NCBI GenBank assembly: GCA_016788945.1 | Contig: JAEUSA010000025.1 | Span: 1 to 7,786 of the forward strand | Source: Leptospiraceae bacterium | GTDB lineage: Bacteria; Spirochaetota; Leptospiria; Turneriellales; Turneriellaceae | Direction: 5' to 3' | DNA length: 7,786 bases | In this document: positions 7,169 to 7,786 of the stretch, piece by piece | Position numbering within the stretch: position 1 is the stretch's first letter | Layout of the letters: each line of letters opens with the position of its first letter | Notes under the pieces: model-generated | What the model was told of the DNA's origin: nothing | Databases searched by the model: none | What the model saw: the letters and a program-made list of their open reading frames with translations, nothing else | Program-made: the position numbers and the translations under genes

Positions 7169-7208
7169 AGGCGGATTGTTCCCTGAGCGCGCTTTTCTTA
7201 ATCCGCCT
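7169..7208. promoter_or_regulatory. 9-bp perfect inverted repeat (AGGCGGATT / AATCCGCCT), 22-base spacer
   Basis: The arms at 7169-7177 and 7200-7208 are exact reverse complements. On the plus strand the second arm runs into a short TTTT, and the first arm is preceded by a run of six T. It could be an operator for a dimeric regulator or a leader hairpin ahead of the ABC-exporter gene. The T-run is too short, and no plus-strand gene lies just upstream, so an ordinary terminator is unlikely. Confidence 0.4.
7183..7193. repeat. 11-bp direct repeat CTGAGCGCGCT, copy 2 (intergenic, within the inverted-repeat spacer)
   Basis: This copy is identical to the one at 7100-7110 and lies between the two arms of the 9-bp inverted repeat, so dyad symmetry is nested at this position. 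Significance depends on how often AGCGCGCT occurs in the genome. Confidence 0.3.
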
Positions 7209-7248
7209 TTTGGCTTTTCCGCATGTCGCGGCGATGCATTCAGCCGGG

Positions 7249-7786
7249 ATGTCCGAGATTCCTTCCAGTCCAGCAGCCAACGGCAAGAAGCAGCGAGTGT
7301 ACCTGCGCATTCTGGGGTACGCCGCGAGGTATAAGTGGCGCTTCCTGTTGGGGGCGCTGTTATCGCTGTTTGTCTCGGTATTTAATGCCATGAGCCTTAC
7401 CGCGCTCAAACCGATCTTCGACGTCATTGAAACCGGTGGTAATAAGCCATTCCAGCTGCACTTTGACCGCGACGAAATCGAATTTGCCAAATCGGGGCCG
7501 CTGAAAGGCGACCTCGAACGCCTGTTATCGAAACATCCGGCGCCTGATTTTTACGAGAAAGAGCGCAGCTATTTTGCCGAGGCGCAGGCGATGCCGGCAA
7601 AAGATATCCGCGGCAAGATCAAATATTTTCTCGCCGAAAAAAAGACGCACCTGAACCTGTTTTTGCTGCAATACCATGCGCTCAAGGTGCTGGTCTTTGT
7701 CGCCTTTCTGGTTTTGCCGATATACCTGCTGAAGTTATTGTGTGATTTAGGTACGGTGTTTTTTATGAGTTCGACCGGCCTGCGCG
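7249..7786 (+). CDS. ABC exporter permease/ATPase, MsbA-like (N-terminal part, cut by window end)
   Basis: The frame is open for 179 codons from the ATG at 7249 to the window edge. The N-terminus is a short polar stretch followed by a basic/aromatic patch and a first membrane helix (about 31-53) that runs into LKPIFDVIE (53-61), a pattern common at the end of TM1 in MsbA-type lipid and multidrug ABC half-transporters. A charged, helix-rich loop of about 75-80 residues follows, then a second long hydrophobic segment (about 138-172) ending FFMSSTGLR, where such proteins usually have the first cytoplasmic extension. The nucleotide-binding domain lies outside the window, so the ABC assignment rests on the membrane domain only. 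An in-frame ATG at 7234 would add five residues; neither start has a clear ribosome binding site. A lipid A/lipid flippase role is plausible but not shown. Confidence 0.8.
   Translation, partial: MSEIPSSPAANGKKQRVYLRILGYAARYKWRFLLGALLSLFVSVFNAMSLTALKPIFDVIETGGNKPFQLHFDRDEIEFAKSGPLKGDLERLLSKHPAPDFYEKERSYFAEAQAMPAKDIRGKIKYFLAEKKTHLNLFLLQYHALKVLVFVAFLVLPIYLLKLLCDLGTVFFMSSTGLR

Larger units (their letters stand above)
7126..7248. promoter_or_regulatory. Divergent intergenic region between sucA and ABC exporter
   Basis: About 120 bases should hold the promoters for both sucA (leftward) and the ABC-exporter gene (rightward). Reading toward sucA, a TTGACC hexamer (7159-7154) resembles a -35 box, but no clear -10 follows, and it lies so close to the start codon that the leader would be very short. 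The region contains a 9-bp inverted repeat (7169-7208) and an 11-bp element repeated inside the sucA start. No strong ribosome binding site precedes either gene. Confidence 0.45.

Noticed and set aside
7169..7211. Inverted repeat plus TTTT as an intrinsic terminator
   Set aside because: No plus-strand gene ends upstream of it, the loop is long at 22 bases, and the T-run is only four; on the minus strand there is no T-run after the stem.
1..7786. Mobile element, phage, CRISPR or toxin-antitoxin system
   Set aside because: I saw no transposase, integrase, direct-repeat array, terminal repeats or small paired toxin-type genes; the window is filled by chromosomal-type genes.

Overview
The window is a dense bacterial segment of moderate G+C (a little above half by eye). 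It holds seven protein-coding genes, two of them cut by the window ends. I see no RNA genes, insertion sequences, CRISPR arrays or phage genes. The organism cannot be fixed from the sequence. A full-length 2-oxoglutarate dehydrogenase E1 points to an oxidative TCA cycle, and the short coupled chromate-transporter genes and the lipoprotein fit a Gram-negative, diderm bacterium. My best guess is a Leptospira-related spirochaete (Turneriella/Leptonema-like), but this is an impression, not a demonstrated assignment.

Layout. (1) From 1531 down to beyond base 2, on the minus strand, is a large membrane protein. It has about eight N-terminal transmembrane segments followed by a beta-propeller-like domain, and its C-terminus lies outside the window. 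(2) A 97-base divergent intergenic region (1532-1628) carries a perfect 6+3+6 dyad. (3) On the plus strand, 1629-4333, four genes are packed with 11-, 4- and 4-base overlaps: a PAPS-type sulfotransferase-like protein, two short ChrA-family (CHR domain) membrane proteins, and a lipoprotein with terpene-cyclase-like repeat motifs. This is almost certainly one translationally coupled operon. (4) On the minus strand, 7125-4330, is sucA/odhA, the ThDP-dependent E1 subunit of 2-oxoglutarate dehydrogenase. It is complete at 931 residues and its stop codon overlaps the lipoprotein stop codon tail to tail by 4 bases. (5) A 123-base divergent region (7126-7248) contains a 9-bp inverted repeat and one copy of an 11-bp direct repeat, whose other copy lies inside the start of sucA. 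(6) From 7249 to the end, on the plus strand, is the N-terminal part of an ABC-exporter/MsbA-like permease, cut by the window.

How they may work together. sucA and the ABC exporter are ordinary housekeeping-type genes sharing a divergent control region. The least familiar part is the sulfotransferase-ChrA-ChrA-lipoprotein operon with the divergent membrane/propeller gene. ChrA proteins transport chromate, a sulfate analogue, and sulfotransferases use an activated sulfate donor, so an envelope-located sulfate/oxyanion module is a reasonable hypothesis. It is an inference from gene order only.
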